From contig CBDCVJ010000087.1 in NCBI GenBank assembly GCA_965222975.1, positions 62,001 through 126,000 on the forward strand: a stretch of 64,000 nt of DNA, given 5' to 3'. A program made the position numbers and the translations under genes. Source of the DNA: UBA6168 sp965222975. Lineage in GTDB: Bacteria; Bacteroidota; Bacteroidia; Chitinophagales; Saprospiraceae. The notes under the pieces were generated by a model. That model saw only the letters and a list, made by a program, of their open reading frames with translations. It made no database searches and was not told the DNA's origin. Positions 16,868-26,582 of the stretch are shown here, in pieces (position 1 is the stretch's first letter; each line of letters begins with the position of its first letter).

Positions 16868-18370
16868 ATGAAATTATTTGCAAAAAATGCCTTTCTTTTA
16901 ATTGTTTTCGTTTTATCAGCTTTTAAAACAATTTCCCAGAACGATGCCCATTATTGGACAAACCAGTATGGAGCTAAGGGCCTGCTACTTAATGGGGCAG
17001 TCCTTGCATCCACCGAAGATGAGACTGCCGTTTTTTACAATCCTGGTGCAATGGGCAATGGCGAGGATTTTGGGCTGTCCCTTTCTTTTTTCACACCTAC
17101 CTACTCAGTGCTAACTACAAAAGACTACCTAGGTGCTCGCAGTGAAGTGAAGGACAAGGGCTTTGGTTTTGGGCCGGGCTTTGGGGCCGTTGGTTTTAAA
17201 CCCTTCAAAAGTCCTAAACTGCGTGCTGCCATTACTTCTTTTACCCGTTTCCGTTCCAATGTGCGCTTGCGTGCAAGGGAAGTTGGTATCGTAGAAAACC
17301 AATCCGACCTTTTGTTTTTGGGCGACCTTGAGTTTCAGCGGAGTATGTCAGAGCGGTGGTTTGGCTTTGGGATGGCCTATCGTTTTAGCGACCATTTTTC
17401 ACTGGGCGTATCCCAATTTTTGACCTTTCATTCGGAGAGTACTGATCTTTCTGTGAGAAAAGAAATTGTCCATCGGGACAACCCATTTGACCTGATGCTG
17501 GGCTGGCGCTCCAATTTCAGGTACGGTTTTTCAACCCGGGGCGGCATGCTTACTAAGTTCGGGATTTCTGCAGGCCAAGAAGATGTGAAGATTGGTTTGG
17601 TCGTGACGACCCCTACCTATTACAACTACGAAAGCAGTGCGAGCTACGATGCTGATGACCAAAAAATATATGAGACAGGAGATGTCGAACTCGTTTCAAA
17701 TTTGGTAAGTGCAGAATTAAAAAATTACAAAACCCCATGGTCGGTCGGTATGGGCGTTGACCTGCAAGCAGAAAAAAGCCGTTTTTCCATTTCGGTTGAA
17801 TATTTTCAGAAAATCCCGCTTTACACTGTAATCAATGACACGGATGATCCATTTAATGGCCTCGCCAATGGAGGAAACGATCAGACAACTTTAGTGCGTA
17901 CGGAAAACCGGACGATCATTAATTTAGCGTTTGGGTATCAGAGGAAATACAGTGAAAAGTCAACCCTCATACTCGGTTTCCGTACCGACCGCAACCAACG
18001 CTTGGTGGATCAGGAATTAGAGACGCTGAGTTTTTTAAGTACTTCCCCGAGTATTTTCCATTTGTCATGTGGTGGGTTTTTTACTTTTAGCAACAATCAA
18101 TTTTCTGCTGGGCTTGACTACGCCTTTGGCCGAAAAAAAACCAACGGTCGCTTGGTTGATTTCGGGCATATTACCCCCGAAAATTTATTTGGCTTTAGCG
18201 AGGATGGGTCCATTTCATCCCGTTACCAATCCATTGTATTTATTTTTACTTATGATTTTATTTTGAAGAGTTGGAAAAATAGGAGGGCGCTTAATAAATT
18301 CTTCCGAAAAAAATGGGAAAAAAATAGAGGATTAAATCATTTTTGGAAGCTATTAATTGTCACACAGTGA
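16868..18370 (+). CDS. FadL/OmpP1-like outer-membrane transport protein
   Basis: A 500-aa protein with a signal peptide ('MKLFAKNAFLLIVFVLSAFKTISQ'). The N-terminal mature region 'NQYGAKGLLLNGAVLASTEDETAVFYNPGAMG' (in pieces) is the hallmark of the OmpP1/FadL/TodX family, where the N-terminus plugs the barrel. The remainder shows long beta strands, for example 'RWFGFGMAYRFSDHFSLGVSQ' and 'FSAGLDYAFGRKKTNG'. Family members carry long-chain fatty acids or other hydrophobic compounds across the outer membrane. The divergent fadD gene supports fatty acids as substrate. The last 40 residues are very basic (Lys/Arg/Asn-rich) and do not look like a barrel end, an oddity worth checking. Confidence 0.8.
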   Translation: MKLFAKNAFLLIVFVLSAFKTISQNDAHYWTNQYGAKGLLLNGAVLASTEDETAVFYNPGAMGNGEDFGLSLSFFTPTYSVLTTKDYLGARSEVKDKGFGFGPGFGAVGFKPFKSPKLRAAITSFTRFRSNVRLRAREVGIVENQSDLLFLGDLEFQRSMSERWFGFGMAYRFSDHFSLGVSQFLTFHSESTDLSVRKEIVHRDNPFDLMLGWRSNFRYGFSTRGGMLTKFGISAGQEDVKIGLVVTTPTYYNYESSASYDADDQKIYETGDVELVSNLVSAELKNYKTPWSVGMGVDLQAEKSRFSISVEYFQKIPLYTVINDTDDPFNGLANGGNDQTTLVRTENRTIINLAFGYQRKYSEKSTLILGFRTDRNQRLVDQELETLSFLSTSPSIFHLSCGGFFTFSNNQFSAGLDYAFGRKKTNGRLVDFGHITPENLFGFSEDGSISSRYQSIVFIFTYDFILKSWKNRRALNKFFRKKWEKNRGLNHFWKLLIVTQ

Positions 18371-18718
18371 GAGAATATTTAATTCTTTTATAACTTGACA
18401 ATGTTATGTTTAAAATATTTGAATGTGAAAAAAAAACACACCTCTCTCCGAAACCCCTCTTCTTCTCAGGCCTGAAAACGGATTTATATTTTGAAAATCG
18501 TAACATGAATAAATATTTCATTATTGTTTTCCCCAATACCATTTAAATATTGTCAAGATAAAATATACTACTTCCCATATTAAATAGGTGGCAGTATCTT
18601 AAGGATAAATTTCTTTATTGGGTTTTAATTTAAACAATTGTAAAAGCTATGGTTATTAAAATTATTATTTACCTATACCTGCTTTTATCAAGTAACATTT
18701 TATTTTTCATAGCTAAAT

Positions 18719-18788
18719 TAAGTAAGTGCTTGGATAAAAATAAGTTACAAATTTATTTGTAACTTATTTTTATCCAAGCACTTACTTA
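18719..18788. repeat. Perfect long hairpin, 34-bp arms
   Basis: Arms 18719-18752 and 18755-18788 are exact complements (TAAGTAAGTGCTTGGATAAA... outermost) separated by only 2 nt. Such a cruciform-prone palindrome is AT-rich and lacks the GC core and T-tract of a standard terminator. Confidence 0.8.
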
Positions 18789-18810
18789 TATTTAACAAAA
18801 ATACTTTATT

Positions 18811-18860
18811 CGAATCAGGGGTTGAAAATTAAAGGCCATTGATTTTCAACCCCTGATTTG
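18811..18860. repeat. REP/MITE-like inverted repeat, copy 2
   Basis: AATCAGGGGTTGAAAAT and ATTTTCAACCCCTGATT form perfect 17-bp arms (18813-18829 / 18842-18858), flanked on both sides by the same TACTTTATT (about 18802-18810 and 18863-18871). The element matches the reverse complement of the right part of the repeat at 13934-13975. Confidence 0.7.
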
Positions 18861-18961
18861 CATACTTTATTATTTCTCATAAAAAAGCCCCAGCAAAACT
18901 GCCGAGGCTTAACCCATAAGTGTATGTTTAGTGCTCGCTTAATGAATTGTGGTATTCTTAT

Positions 18962-21184
18962 TTAAAGCAGTGGCGCAATAACCAACGCAACCACTGACAT
19001 CAATTTCAACAAAATATTCAGGGAAGGACCTGAAGTATCTTTGAAAGGATCACCCACCGTGTCACCAACAACGGTGGCCTTATGTGGGTCAGATCCTTTG
19101 TAGTACATTTTTCCATTAATTTCCACGCCCTCTTCAAACATCTTCTTGGCGTTGTCCCAAGCACCGCCGGCATTGGATTGGAAGATGGCCATCAATACAC
19201 CACAAACCGTCACACCTGCCAAAAGACCACCCAACATTTCAGCGCCCAATTGGCTGCCGAGACCAAGCAAACCTGGTGTCAAGCCAACTACTACTGGCAC
19301 CAATACAGCCAAGAGGCCAGGGCGCACCATTTCACGGATAGAAGCAGCAGTGGAAATTTCCACACATTTGCCATATTGGGCTTTTCCATCGGCAGCTTCG
19401 AAGGTGGCTTTATCAGCAGCGCTCCAGTCTTTCATTTCCTTACCGTCATTTTTCTTCATCACTGCAAGGGCGGCTTTCAGTTCAGGAATGTCGGCGAACT
19501 GTCGGCGTACCTCTGTAATCATATCCATCGCTGCACGTCCAACGGCACCCATGGAAAGGGCAGAGAACAAGAATGGCAACATGCCACCAACAAATAGCGC
19601 AGCCATCACATATGGGCTGGTGATGTTGATGGAAGTCAATTTGGCATCTGGATGACTGAGGTTGTAAGCGGTAATAAAAGCAGCAAAAAGTGCCAAGGCT
19701 GTCAAAGCCGCAGACCCAATCGCAAACCCTTTTCCAATGGCAGCAGTTGTATTACCAACTGCATCCAATTTATCAGTACGGCCACGAACTTCTTTAGGCA
19801 ATTCAGCCATTTCGGCAATACCACCTGCATTATCAGAAATCGGCCCATAAGCATCAACTGCCAATTGGATACCTGTATTGGAAAGCATACCTACTGCAGC
19901 GATGGCAATACCGTAAAGTCCAGCAAAAGAATAAGAACCGATAATAGCAACTGCCAAAATTAGGATAGGGATAGCGGTTGATTGCATGCCCACGCCGAGC
20001 CCAGCGATGATGTTCGTTGCAGAACCAGTCAGTGATTGGTCAACAATACTCTTTACTGGTTTTGTACCAGTACCTGTGTAATACTCGGTGATCATCCCGA
20101 TGAACAAGCCGCCCATCAAACCAAAAATAACAGCAACGAAAACACCCGTTGAGCTGAAGTCGAAACCATCGAAAGTCCAAGAATCAGGGAGCATCCATTT
20201 GACGATAAACCAAGTGGCAACGAGCATAATACCTGATGAAAGGAACTCGCCCATGTTCAAAGCCTTCTGTGGATCGCCGCCTTCTTTTACTTTTACGAAG
20301 AAAGTACCGAGAATAGAAGTGAGAATGCCAACGCCTGCCAAAACCAATGGCAGCATCACCGCATTCAATCCACCAAAATGATTGGTGTTTTCATATCCAC
20401 CTACACCAATGAATGCTGCACCAAGTACCATCGTACCGATGATCGAACCGACATAAGATTCAAAAAGGTCAGCGCCCATACCAGCCACATCACCCACATT
20501 GTCGCCTACGTTATCAGCAATGGTCGCTGGGTTGAGAGGGTGATCTTCAGGGATGCCTGCTTCTACTTTACCCACGAGGTCAGCACCGACGTCGGCAGCT
20601 TTGGTATAAATACCTCCGCCCACACGAGCAAACAGGGCGATAGAAGATGCACCAAAAGAGAAACCCGTTATCACAGTAATCACTCGATTAACATTGTCAG
20701 CCGTCTCTGTGCCGAACATATTGCTATATACGAGAAATAAAGTACCAAGTCCTAAAACACCAAGTCCAACTACACCAAGCCCCATTACAGAGCCACCAGC
20801 GAAAGCTACTTCAAGTGCTTTCCCCAGACTTTTACGGGCGGCATTGGTAGTTCGTACATTGGCTTTAGTAGCCACTTTCATCCCGATGAAACCTGCCAGT
20901 GCGGAGCATACGGCACCTATGATAAAAGAGATACCTACCATCCAAGAGGAATTGGGTGTATTCCCGCTGACAGCTAAAAGTACTGCGACGACTATTACAA
21001 AAATGGCCAGTACCCGGTATTCGGCTTTGAGGAAGGCCATTGCCCCATCGGAAATGTTATTGGCGATTCGGCCCATCCGTTCCGTACCTACTTCCTGCTT
21101 GGACACCCAAGAGGACTTCCAGAAGGTGTATAATAACGCTATCACACCCATCAATGGAATCATCATCGTTAAACTATTTGCCAT
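18962..21184 (-). CDS. hppA: Membrane-bound ion-translocating pyrophosphatase
   Basis: A 740-aa, about 16-helix membrane pyrophosphatase that couples pyrophosphate hydrolysis to export of Na+ or H+. The substrate motifs are present: 'GGGIYTKAADVGADLVGKVE' (Lys/Asp-rich loop), 'NPATIADNVGDNVGDVAGMGAD', 'DNAGGIAEMAELP', and the C-terminal 'KATVVGDTVGDPFKDTSGP'. The stretch 'VGNTTAAIGKG' carries Ala-Ala where K+-independent enzymes have Lys, so by the established rule this is a K+-dependent form; in that group both Na+- and H+-pumps occur. The gene stands alone. Its leader holds a GGAGGTTCAA...TTGAACCTCC hairpin at 21236-21297. Confidence 0.94.
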   Translation of the reverse strand: MANSLTMMIPLMGVIALLYTFWKSSWVSKQEVGTERMGRIANNISDGAMAFLKAEYRVLAIFVIVVAVLLAVSGNTPNSSWMVGISFIIGAVCSALAGFIGMKVATKANVRTTNAARKSLGKALEVAFAGGSVMGLGVVGLGVLGLGTLFLVYSNMFGTETADNVNRVITVITGFSFGASSIALFARVGGGIYTKAADVGADLVGKVEAGIPEDHPLNPATIADNVGDNVGDVAGMGADLFESYVGSIIGTMVLGAAFIGVGGYENTNHFGGLNAVMLPLVLAGVGILTSILGTFFVKVKEGGDPQKALNMGEFLSSGIMLVATWFIVKWMLPDSWTFDGFDFSSTGVFVAVIFGLMGGLFIGMITEYYTGTGTKPVKSIVDQSLTGSATNIIAGLGVGMQSTAIPILILAVAIIGSYSFAGLYGIAIAAVGMLSNTGIQLAVDAYGPISDNAGGIAEMAELPKEVRGRTDKLDAVGNTTAAIGKGFAIGSAALTALALFAAFITAYNLSHPDAKLTSINITSPYVMAALFVGGMLPFLFSALSMGAVGRAAMDMITEVRRQFADIPELKAALAVMKKNDGKEMKDWSAADKATFEAADGKAQYGKCVEISTAASIREMVRPGLLAVLVPVVVGLTPGLLGLGSQLGAEMLGGLLAGVTVCGVLMAIFQSNAGGAWDNAKKMFEEGVEINGKMYYKGSDPHKATVVGDTVGDPFKDTSGPSLNILLKLMSVVALVIAPLL

Positions 21185-21496
21185 AAAATCAGAATTTTAA
21201 TATTGTTTAGTAGTAAGTTTGAAACCCAAAAAGAAGGAGGTTCAATGTTTCTGGAAACAAGGTTTTTTTCCCCCGTTTCTTGGAACTTTGAACCTCCGGC
21301 TTTCCCGGTTTTTCGTTAGAACGGCGAAAGTAAAACAAAATCCAAAGCTGACAAATTATTTTATTGGCAAATGAACGCTACTATCTTGTTGTAATTCAAT
21401 GGATAACGCTTTATAGTTAAGGTGGTTGAGAATGGTTTAGGAGGGCTGAGTACTCAGCCCTCCTAAACCATTCTCAACCACCTCAACTTTTTCAAA
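21185..21496. other. Intergenic region hppA / hemW
   Basis: A 312-bp gap between divergent genes. It contains the leader hairpin of hppA (21236-21297, arms GGAGGTTCAA/TTGAACCTCC) and the 64-bp perfect palindrome described separately, which ends only 13 bp from the hemW start codon. Confidence 0.6.
21420..21483. repeat. 64-bp perfect palindrome before hemW
   Basis: Arms of 32 bp (AGGTGGTTGAGAATGGTTTA at the outer end) meet with no spacer at 21451/21452, centred on GAGTACTC. One mismatch further out the pairing continues to 21415-21488. It would be transcribed as a very stable hairpin just before the hemW ATG at 21497. Confidence 0.85.
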
Positions 21497-22625
21497 ATGG
21501 CCGGAATCTATCTCCATATCCCTTTTTGCAAACAGGCCTGCCACTATTGCAATTTTCACTTCTCTACTTCCCTGAAATATAAAGAGGAGATGGTCGGGGC
21601 TATGCTAAAAGAATTGGAGTTGCAAAAAGGTTATTTAGAAGGTGAAAAAAATCCAGACTATTTACTTTGGCGGTGGTACGCCCTCTTTGCTTGGCGAACG
21701 TGATTTGGATTTGTTTTTTGAAAAATTAATTTCCCTATTTCAAATTTCAAATTTCACGCCTCTTGAGATTACCCTCGAAGCCAATCCAGATGATTTAACC
21801 AAAGAAAAAATTAAAGAACTAAGAAACACTCCGATTAACCGCTTTAGCATTGGGGTTCAATCATTTTATGCAGAAGATTTAAAATTCATGAACCGAGTGC
21901 ACAATGCCCACGAAGCAGAGGTGTGTATTAAAAATGTACAAGACGCTGGATTCGAAAATTTGACTATTGATTTAATATATGGCTCTCCCACCACACCAGA
22001 TATTCATTGGCAAAAAAATATTGAAAAAACCATTGCATTTAATATCCCTCATATTTCCTGTTATTGTTTGACCGTTGAGCCAAATACGGCTTTGGATTAT
22101 TTTGTGAAAAAAGGAAAAGAAAAACCTGTGGATGAGGAACAAGCAGAACGGCAATTTAATATTTTAATAAATAAGTTAAATACTGAAAAATACGAACATT
22201 ACGAAATATCCAATTTTTCGAAAAAAAGGTTTTATTCAATTCATAATACTAATTATTGGAGAGGGAAAAAATATTTAGGCATTGGCCCGTCGGCACATTC
22301 TTTTAATGGAAAAAGCAGGCAATGGAGCGTTGCCAATAATGCAAAATATATGCGGGCATTAAAAGAAAACAAATTGAATTGTGAAATAGAAATATTAACG
22401 CCCGAACAAAAATATAATGAATATGTAATGACGGCTTTAAGGACGATGTGGGGGATTGATTTTTTAAAAATAAAAGAGATGAAATTCGAAAATCATTTTT
22501 TAAAAAATATAAGCACATATTTAAAACAGGAATTAATTTTTGAAAAAGACAATCATTTTATATTAACGGGGAAAGGAAAATTTTTGGCAGATGGGATCGC
22601 TGCTGGATTATTTTTAGAAATATAA
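21497..22625 (+). pseudogene. hemW: HemW-type radical SAM protein, frameshifted
   Basis: Two overlapping frames encode one HemW-like protein of about 375 aa (formerly 'oxygen-independent coproporphyrinogen III oxidase-like'); HemW is a heme chaperone. The first frame (21497-21703) holds the start and the radical-SAM motif 'CKQACHYC' (CxxxCxxC). The second (to 22625) continues with 'IQTIYFGGGTPSLL', 'LEANPDDL', 'NRFSIGVQSF' and 'ISCYCLTVEPNTAL'. Joining them needs removal of one A from a run of seven (21645-21651): six A's would read Gly-Glu-Lys-Ile-Gln. It is therefore either disrupted, a sequencing error, or rescued by slippage on the A7 run. All other motifs look intact, which speaks against an old pseudogene. 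Confidence 0.85.
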
Positions 22626-22680
22626 AAATAAATATGCTCATGTTTCTTTGGTCTTTCTGTGTGACAATTTATGGTTAGTA

Positions 22681-22779
22681 ATGAAAAATAAAGTCCTTAT
22701 TCCACTTTTGAATGGATTGGTTTTTGCTATCCATTACTACTTTATAATTCCCATTGTTCAAAGTATAACTCCTGAATGA
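22681..22779 (+). CDS. Possible 32-aa hydrophobic peptide
   Basis: A short frame encodes 'MKNKVLIPLLNGLVFAIHYY' followed by 'FIIPIVQSITPE': one basic N-terminus and one hydrophobic stretch. Its stop overlaps the start of the following gene as ATGA (22776-22779), an arrangement used for translational coupling. No homology recognised; it may be chance. Confidence 0.2.
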   Translation: MKNKVLIPLLNGLVFAIHYYFIIPIVQSITPE

Positions 22780-25086
22780 AATCCAAAGCCTTATACACCT
22801 CCCACTCCGCTTTAGCTTTTCTAATTGTATTCCTTTCAAATTTTATTTGCGCTCAACCTTCTTCATTTCAACTACAAATGGAACCCTTCCGAGCTTTTTC
22901 TTTTCAACATTGCAAAAAATGAAGATGGTGCTGTGGTAGCAGGTTTTGTAGAGGCATCTAATATTGCTTTTGCAGACAGAAGTGAACTGCTGATTTTACC
23001 AATAGATGGACAACCGGGTAACATTACAGGTATGACTATTAATTATGGCACCGGAAACGAAGCGAGTATAATCAACGATATTATTTACATAAGGTCGGAC
23101 ATATTTATTCCCCATAGTACTGCTTTTTCTTACCTAAACAACTTCTCTATAATTACAAAAGCGAATATTGCCACTGGAGAATATTGGTCCAAAAAAAGCC
23201 TACAATCAGGCTTTCATCTTCCCGTTATCAAAAAAATCAAATGACGGAAATTTAATCGTATGTTACTCGGCGATGAATGACACAACATTTAATGCATATT
23301 ACGACATCTACAAAATGGATATTGCAGGAAATATCTTATGGAAAAAGAGAATGGCTTCTCCTGACATAAGCTCTGCCATTATTGGGTCAAGCATTGACAT
23401 TGTCGAAAATCCAATAGGAGATATATTTTTTTTTACATCATGGGTCATTAAATGCAAACCCATATTCATATATGGGTAAACTTACCAGTAATGGCGATTT
23501 ATTAATGGGGAAAAAAATAAACGGCTATCAATTCAATCATGCCATAGACTTAAATAATAGCATTTATATATTGGATGAAACAGATAAATTTATTAATTCT
23601 CCTTTTGAATCTGATTGGAACCATGCAAATCTGACCAAAATAGATTATAACTTAAATATCGCTTGGTCTAAAGTATATTATTCTGAAAATAATTCAATAC
23701 TAAGCTCTTCCATTAACAAAAACCGCTGATGGCCATTTGATTTTGGGTGTTTCAGGTGAGGGTGCTTTTCCTTCTATTTTGGCAGAACTCGACAGCGAAG
23801 GAAATATTCTTTCCCAAAAAGGATATCCTAATTTTACACCAAAAGTTGAAAGCCTAAGTGACGGCTCTATCCTACTTGGCTCTTTTAGGACATTTGACAG
23901 TACTGGACAGATATACAATCGGACTGTTATTGCAAAAACAGATTCTACCGGAAATGTGAATGGCTGCCAAAATTACCCCAGTTGCCTTAAAAGTGAAAAC
24001 ATCATGTTGGAGACCGACAACATCGAATTTACCGAAATGGCAGCCCCTGATTTAATAGATTTAGATGTTGACATCAAGCCGGCCTCCATGTATTTTGAAG
24101 AATACTGCGGATTTCCAACACCACCTTCCCCTGAATTTGAATTTCCAGATACAATTTGTGTTACTGACAGTGCTTTCACAACCAATACCAATAACCGCTG
24201 GGCTAACGAAAGGGAGTGGCATCTAAGCGGACCTGACTCGGATACTATTCTAAAGGGTGCTTTTAATTTTGGGTTTCGTTTCCTCTTATCTGGAAATTAT
24301 GTTTTAAGGCAATCTATTTGGATGTTGGGGTGCGAATTTGAATATGAGCATAAAATCTTTGTATTGCCTGTTTTAGAAACTGAAATGACACCCTTAAAAA
24401 TATGCCCTTATGAATCACATGAGCTAAAGACAATATCGAACCGCCCTGTCATTGAGCATTTATGGGACAATGGCTCGACTGAACCCACTTTGCCTATTCA
24501 AGAAAGTGGAACATACACAGTTGAAACAAGTGACGGAATATGTAAATCGTATGATACTTCTTTTGTCGAGGTAATTGTTGATATAATTGGAAATGAAGAA
24601 ATTATTTTTTTGCCACCTGATACCACTATCTGTATGCGTCATTTGCCGATTCAATTAATTCCTGAATGCATGTTTACCGATTCCTTTTTTATTGATGGTC
24701 ATAACGTACGCTCTGATACTTTGATATTAGAAAAAGAGGGAGATTATTTAATAGGTACTGAAATATATGGGTGCTTGTTTTATGAAAAATATAATATTAA
24801 ATTAATGGAAGATTGCAGTGCAAAAATTTATTTCCCAAATATTTTTAGTCCGAATAATGATGGTATTAATGATGCGTTCTATCCAACAGGAAAATATTTT
24901 GAAATTTTAGAATTAAATGTTTTTGATAGATGGGGAGGTTTGCGATATGCTGGAAGAGATAGGAACGCCAAGTGGACTCCTGATTCAAGGACAGCACAAG
25001 GCACTTATTTATATATGCTAAAATATAAAAATACTTTATTGGACAAGGAAGAAATAAAATCTGGTAGTTTTGTTTTGATTAGATAA
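22776..25086 (+). pseudogene. T9SS type-B secreted protein, broken by four frameshifts
   Basis: One gene spread over five reading frames. The start (22776) gives a signal peptide ('ALAFLIVFLSNFICAQ'). The frame then shifts near 22887 (extra T), at 23230-23236 (A7, extra A), near 23448 (extra A) and near 23718 (extra A); removing one base at each restores a continuous protein of about 769 aa. The middle has repeats of the type 'DGNLIVCYS', 'NGDLLMGKKI', 'DGHLILGVSG', like beta-propeller blades. The final part (23737-25086) is intact and ends in a type-B sorting domain 'IYFPNIFSPNNDGINDAF' ... 'FDRWGG' ... 'GTYLYMLKYK' used by T9SS for surface proteins. Function of the propeller part is unknown. 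Confidence 0.75.
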
Positions 25087-25092
25087 AATTCC

Positions 25093-26307
25093 TCACCACC
25101 CCTGTGCCCGATAAGGATACCTTACCTGATAAGCCCTTTTTATTAACACTAACAATTTCTCCCGCAACAAATCAATATTCTCCTTTTCAATCGCAGAAAT
25201 AAAAACATTGTCATACTCAAACTCATTTTTTAGCCTCGACTGCAATTCCCGTTCTATTTCCTCTTTCGTCTCCCTATCTACGAGGTCGTCGAAATATCGT
25301 TTTCGATATAAATCTATTTTATTAAAAACAAGAAGGGTGGGTTTGTCCTGCACACCGATATCTTTGAGGGTTTCATTGACGGTCTTTAAATGGTCCTCGT
25401 GGTTGGGGTGGGCGATGTCCACGACGTGGAGGATGATGTCGCTTTCCCGCACTTCGTCGAGGGTGGATTTAAAACTTTCGACTAAGTGGTGGGGCAATTT
25501 GCGGATAAAACCGACGGTATCAGAAAGCAAGAATGGTACCCGCTCCAAAACGACTTTCCGTACTGTAGTATCGAGGGTAGCAAAAAGTTTGTTTTCGGCA
25601 AACACATCCGACTTGCTTAGTAGGTTCATCAAGGTGGATTTGCCGACATTGGTGTAGCCGACCAATGCTACCCGGATCATCTCACCTCGGTTTTTGCGAC
25701 GGGTAGTGGCTTGACGGTCTATTTTTTCCAGTTGTTTTTTCAACAAAGCCACCTTGTCCCGAACGATACGGCGGTCGGTCTCGATTTCCTTTTCGCCTGG
25801 CCCCCTCATGCCGATCCCTCCTTTCTGCCGCTCAAGGTGTGTCCAAAGCCCACGGAGGCGGGGCAGTAGGTATTGCAATTGGGCGAGTTCGACCTGTGTT
25901 TTGGCCTGTGCCGTTTGCGCCCTACGGGCAAATATATCAAGGATGAGTGAGCTGCGGTCAACGATCTTGACTTTCATCATTTGCTCTAAAATAGACACCT
26001 GTTTACCAGATAGGTCGTCGTCGAAGATGACCATATTAACTTCTTCGTGTTCGTCAATATATTCCTTTATTTCTTCCGCTTTTCCCTGCCCGATAAAAGT
26101 CCTTGGGTGAGGCGCATTTCGTTTTTGGATAAAACGGCGTTGCGATTCTGCACCTGCGGTCATGGCAAGGAATTCCAGTTCATCGAGGTACTCTTGTACC
26201 TGTTGTTCGGACTGCTGGTCATGCACGAGGCCAACCAGCACGGCGTATTCCGTTTCTTCCCTGACACCTTTCTTTTCTTGTGCGCTTACGTTCCAGTCGT
26301 TGATCAT
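25093..26307 (-). CDS. hflX: GTPase HflX
   Basis: HflX (404 aa) is a ribosome-associated GTPase that splits stalled 70S ribosomes under stress. The N-terminal HflX domain has 'NAPHPRTFIGQGKAEEI' and 'VIFDDDLSGKQ', then 'DRSSLILDIFARRAQTAQAK' and 'RLRGLWTHLERQKGGIGMRG' with the glycine-rich linker 'RGPGEKEIETDRR'. The G domain shows G1 'GYTNVGKST' (217-225), G3 'SDTVGFI' and G4 'NKID'. Length and order are normal. A microrepeat inverted repeat lies upstream (26458-26580). Confidence 0.95.
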   Translation of the reverse strand: MINDWNVSAQEKKGVREETEYAVLVGLVHDQQSEQQVQEYLDELEFLAMTAGAESQRRFIQKRNAPHPRTFIGQGKAEEIKEYIDEHEEVNMVIFDDDLSGKQVSILEQMMKVKIVDRSSLILDIFARRAQTAQAKTQVELAQLQYLLPRLRGLWTHLERQKGGIGMRGPGEKEIETDRRIVRDKVALLKKQLEKIDRQATTRRKNRGEMIRVALVGYTNVGKSTLMNLLSKSDVFAENKLFATLDTTVRKVVLERVPFLLSDTVGFIRKLPHHLVESFKSTLDEVRESDIILHVVDIAHPNHEDHLKTVNETLKDIGVQDKPTLLVFNKIDLYRKRYFDDLVDRETKEEIERELQSRLKNEFEYDNVFISAIEKENIDLLREKLLVLIKRAYQVRYPYRAQGW

Positions 26308-26457
26308 AGAAATTAAATGGTTGGATAGCTTGTCCCGATATTTCGGGAGTTTAATAGTTTTATTGGTTTATTCAATGTGCAAATTTTAATGATTTGGATA
26401 ACTTCCCAAAAGTTTGAAGGGAAAGCAAGACAATGTTTTCGATAAAAAAGTTCAAGA

Positions 26458-26580
26458 GGTTAGTGACTAGTTGAATAGTGACCAGTGATTAGTAGAGGAG
26501 GTGTTTATTCTTCCAAATGTTCCACAATGAAAAAAGTGAACGTAACTCATCTAATCACTGGTTACTGGTCACTAATCACT
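26458..26580. repeat. Microrepeat inverted repeat between envC-like gene and hflX
   Basis: TAGTGACCAGTGATTAG (26476-26492) and CTAATCACTGGTTACTGGTCACTA (26551-26574) are complements apart from a 7-nt insertion; both sides contain further variants of TAATCACT. It is made of short degenerate direct repeats rather than a unique stem. Confidence 0.55.
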
Positions 26581-26582
26581 AA

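Larger units (their letters stand above)
18371..18961. other. Intergenic region with two large inverted repeats
   Basis: A 591-bp AT-rich gap between the FadL-like gene and hppA. It carries a 34-bp-arm perfect hairpin (18719-18788), a second copy of the REP/MITE-like element (18811-18860) and a weak AAGCC...GGCTT hairpin near 18885-18910 that may end hppA transcription. No gene seen. Confidence 0.6.

Noticed and set aside
19082..21200. Several open frames of 85-171 codons antisense to hppA
   Set aside because: All are shadows of a highly conserved membrane protein gene; their translations have no signal peptide or domain.
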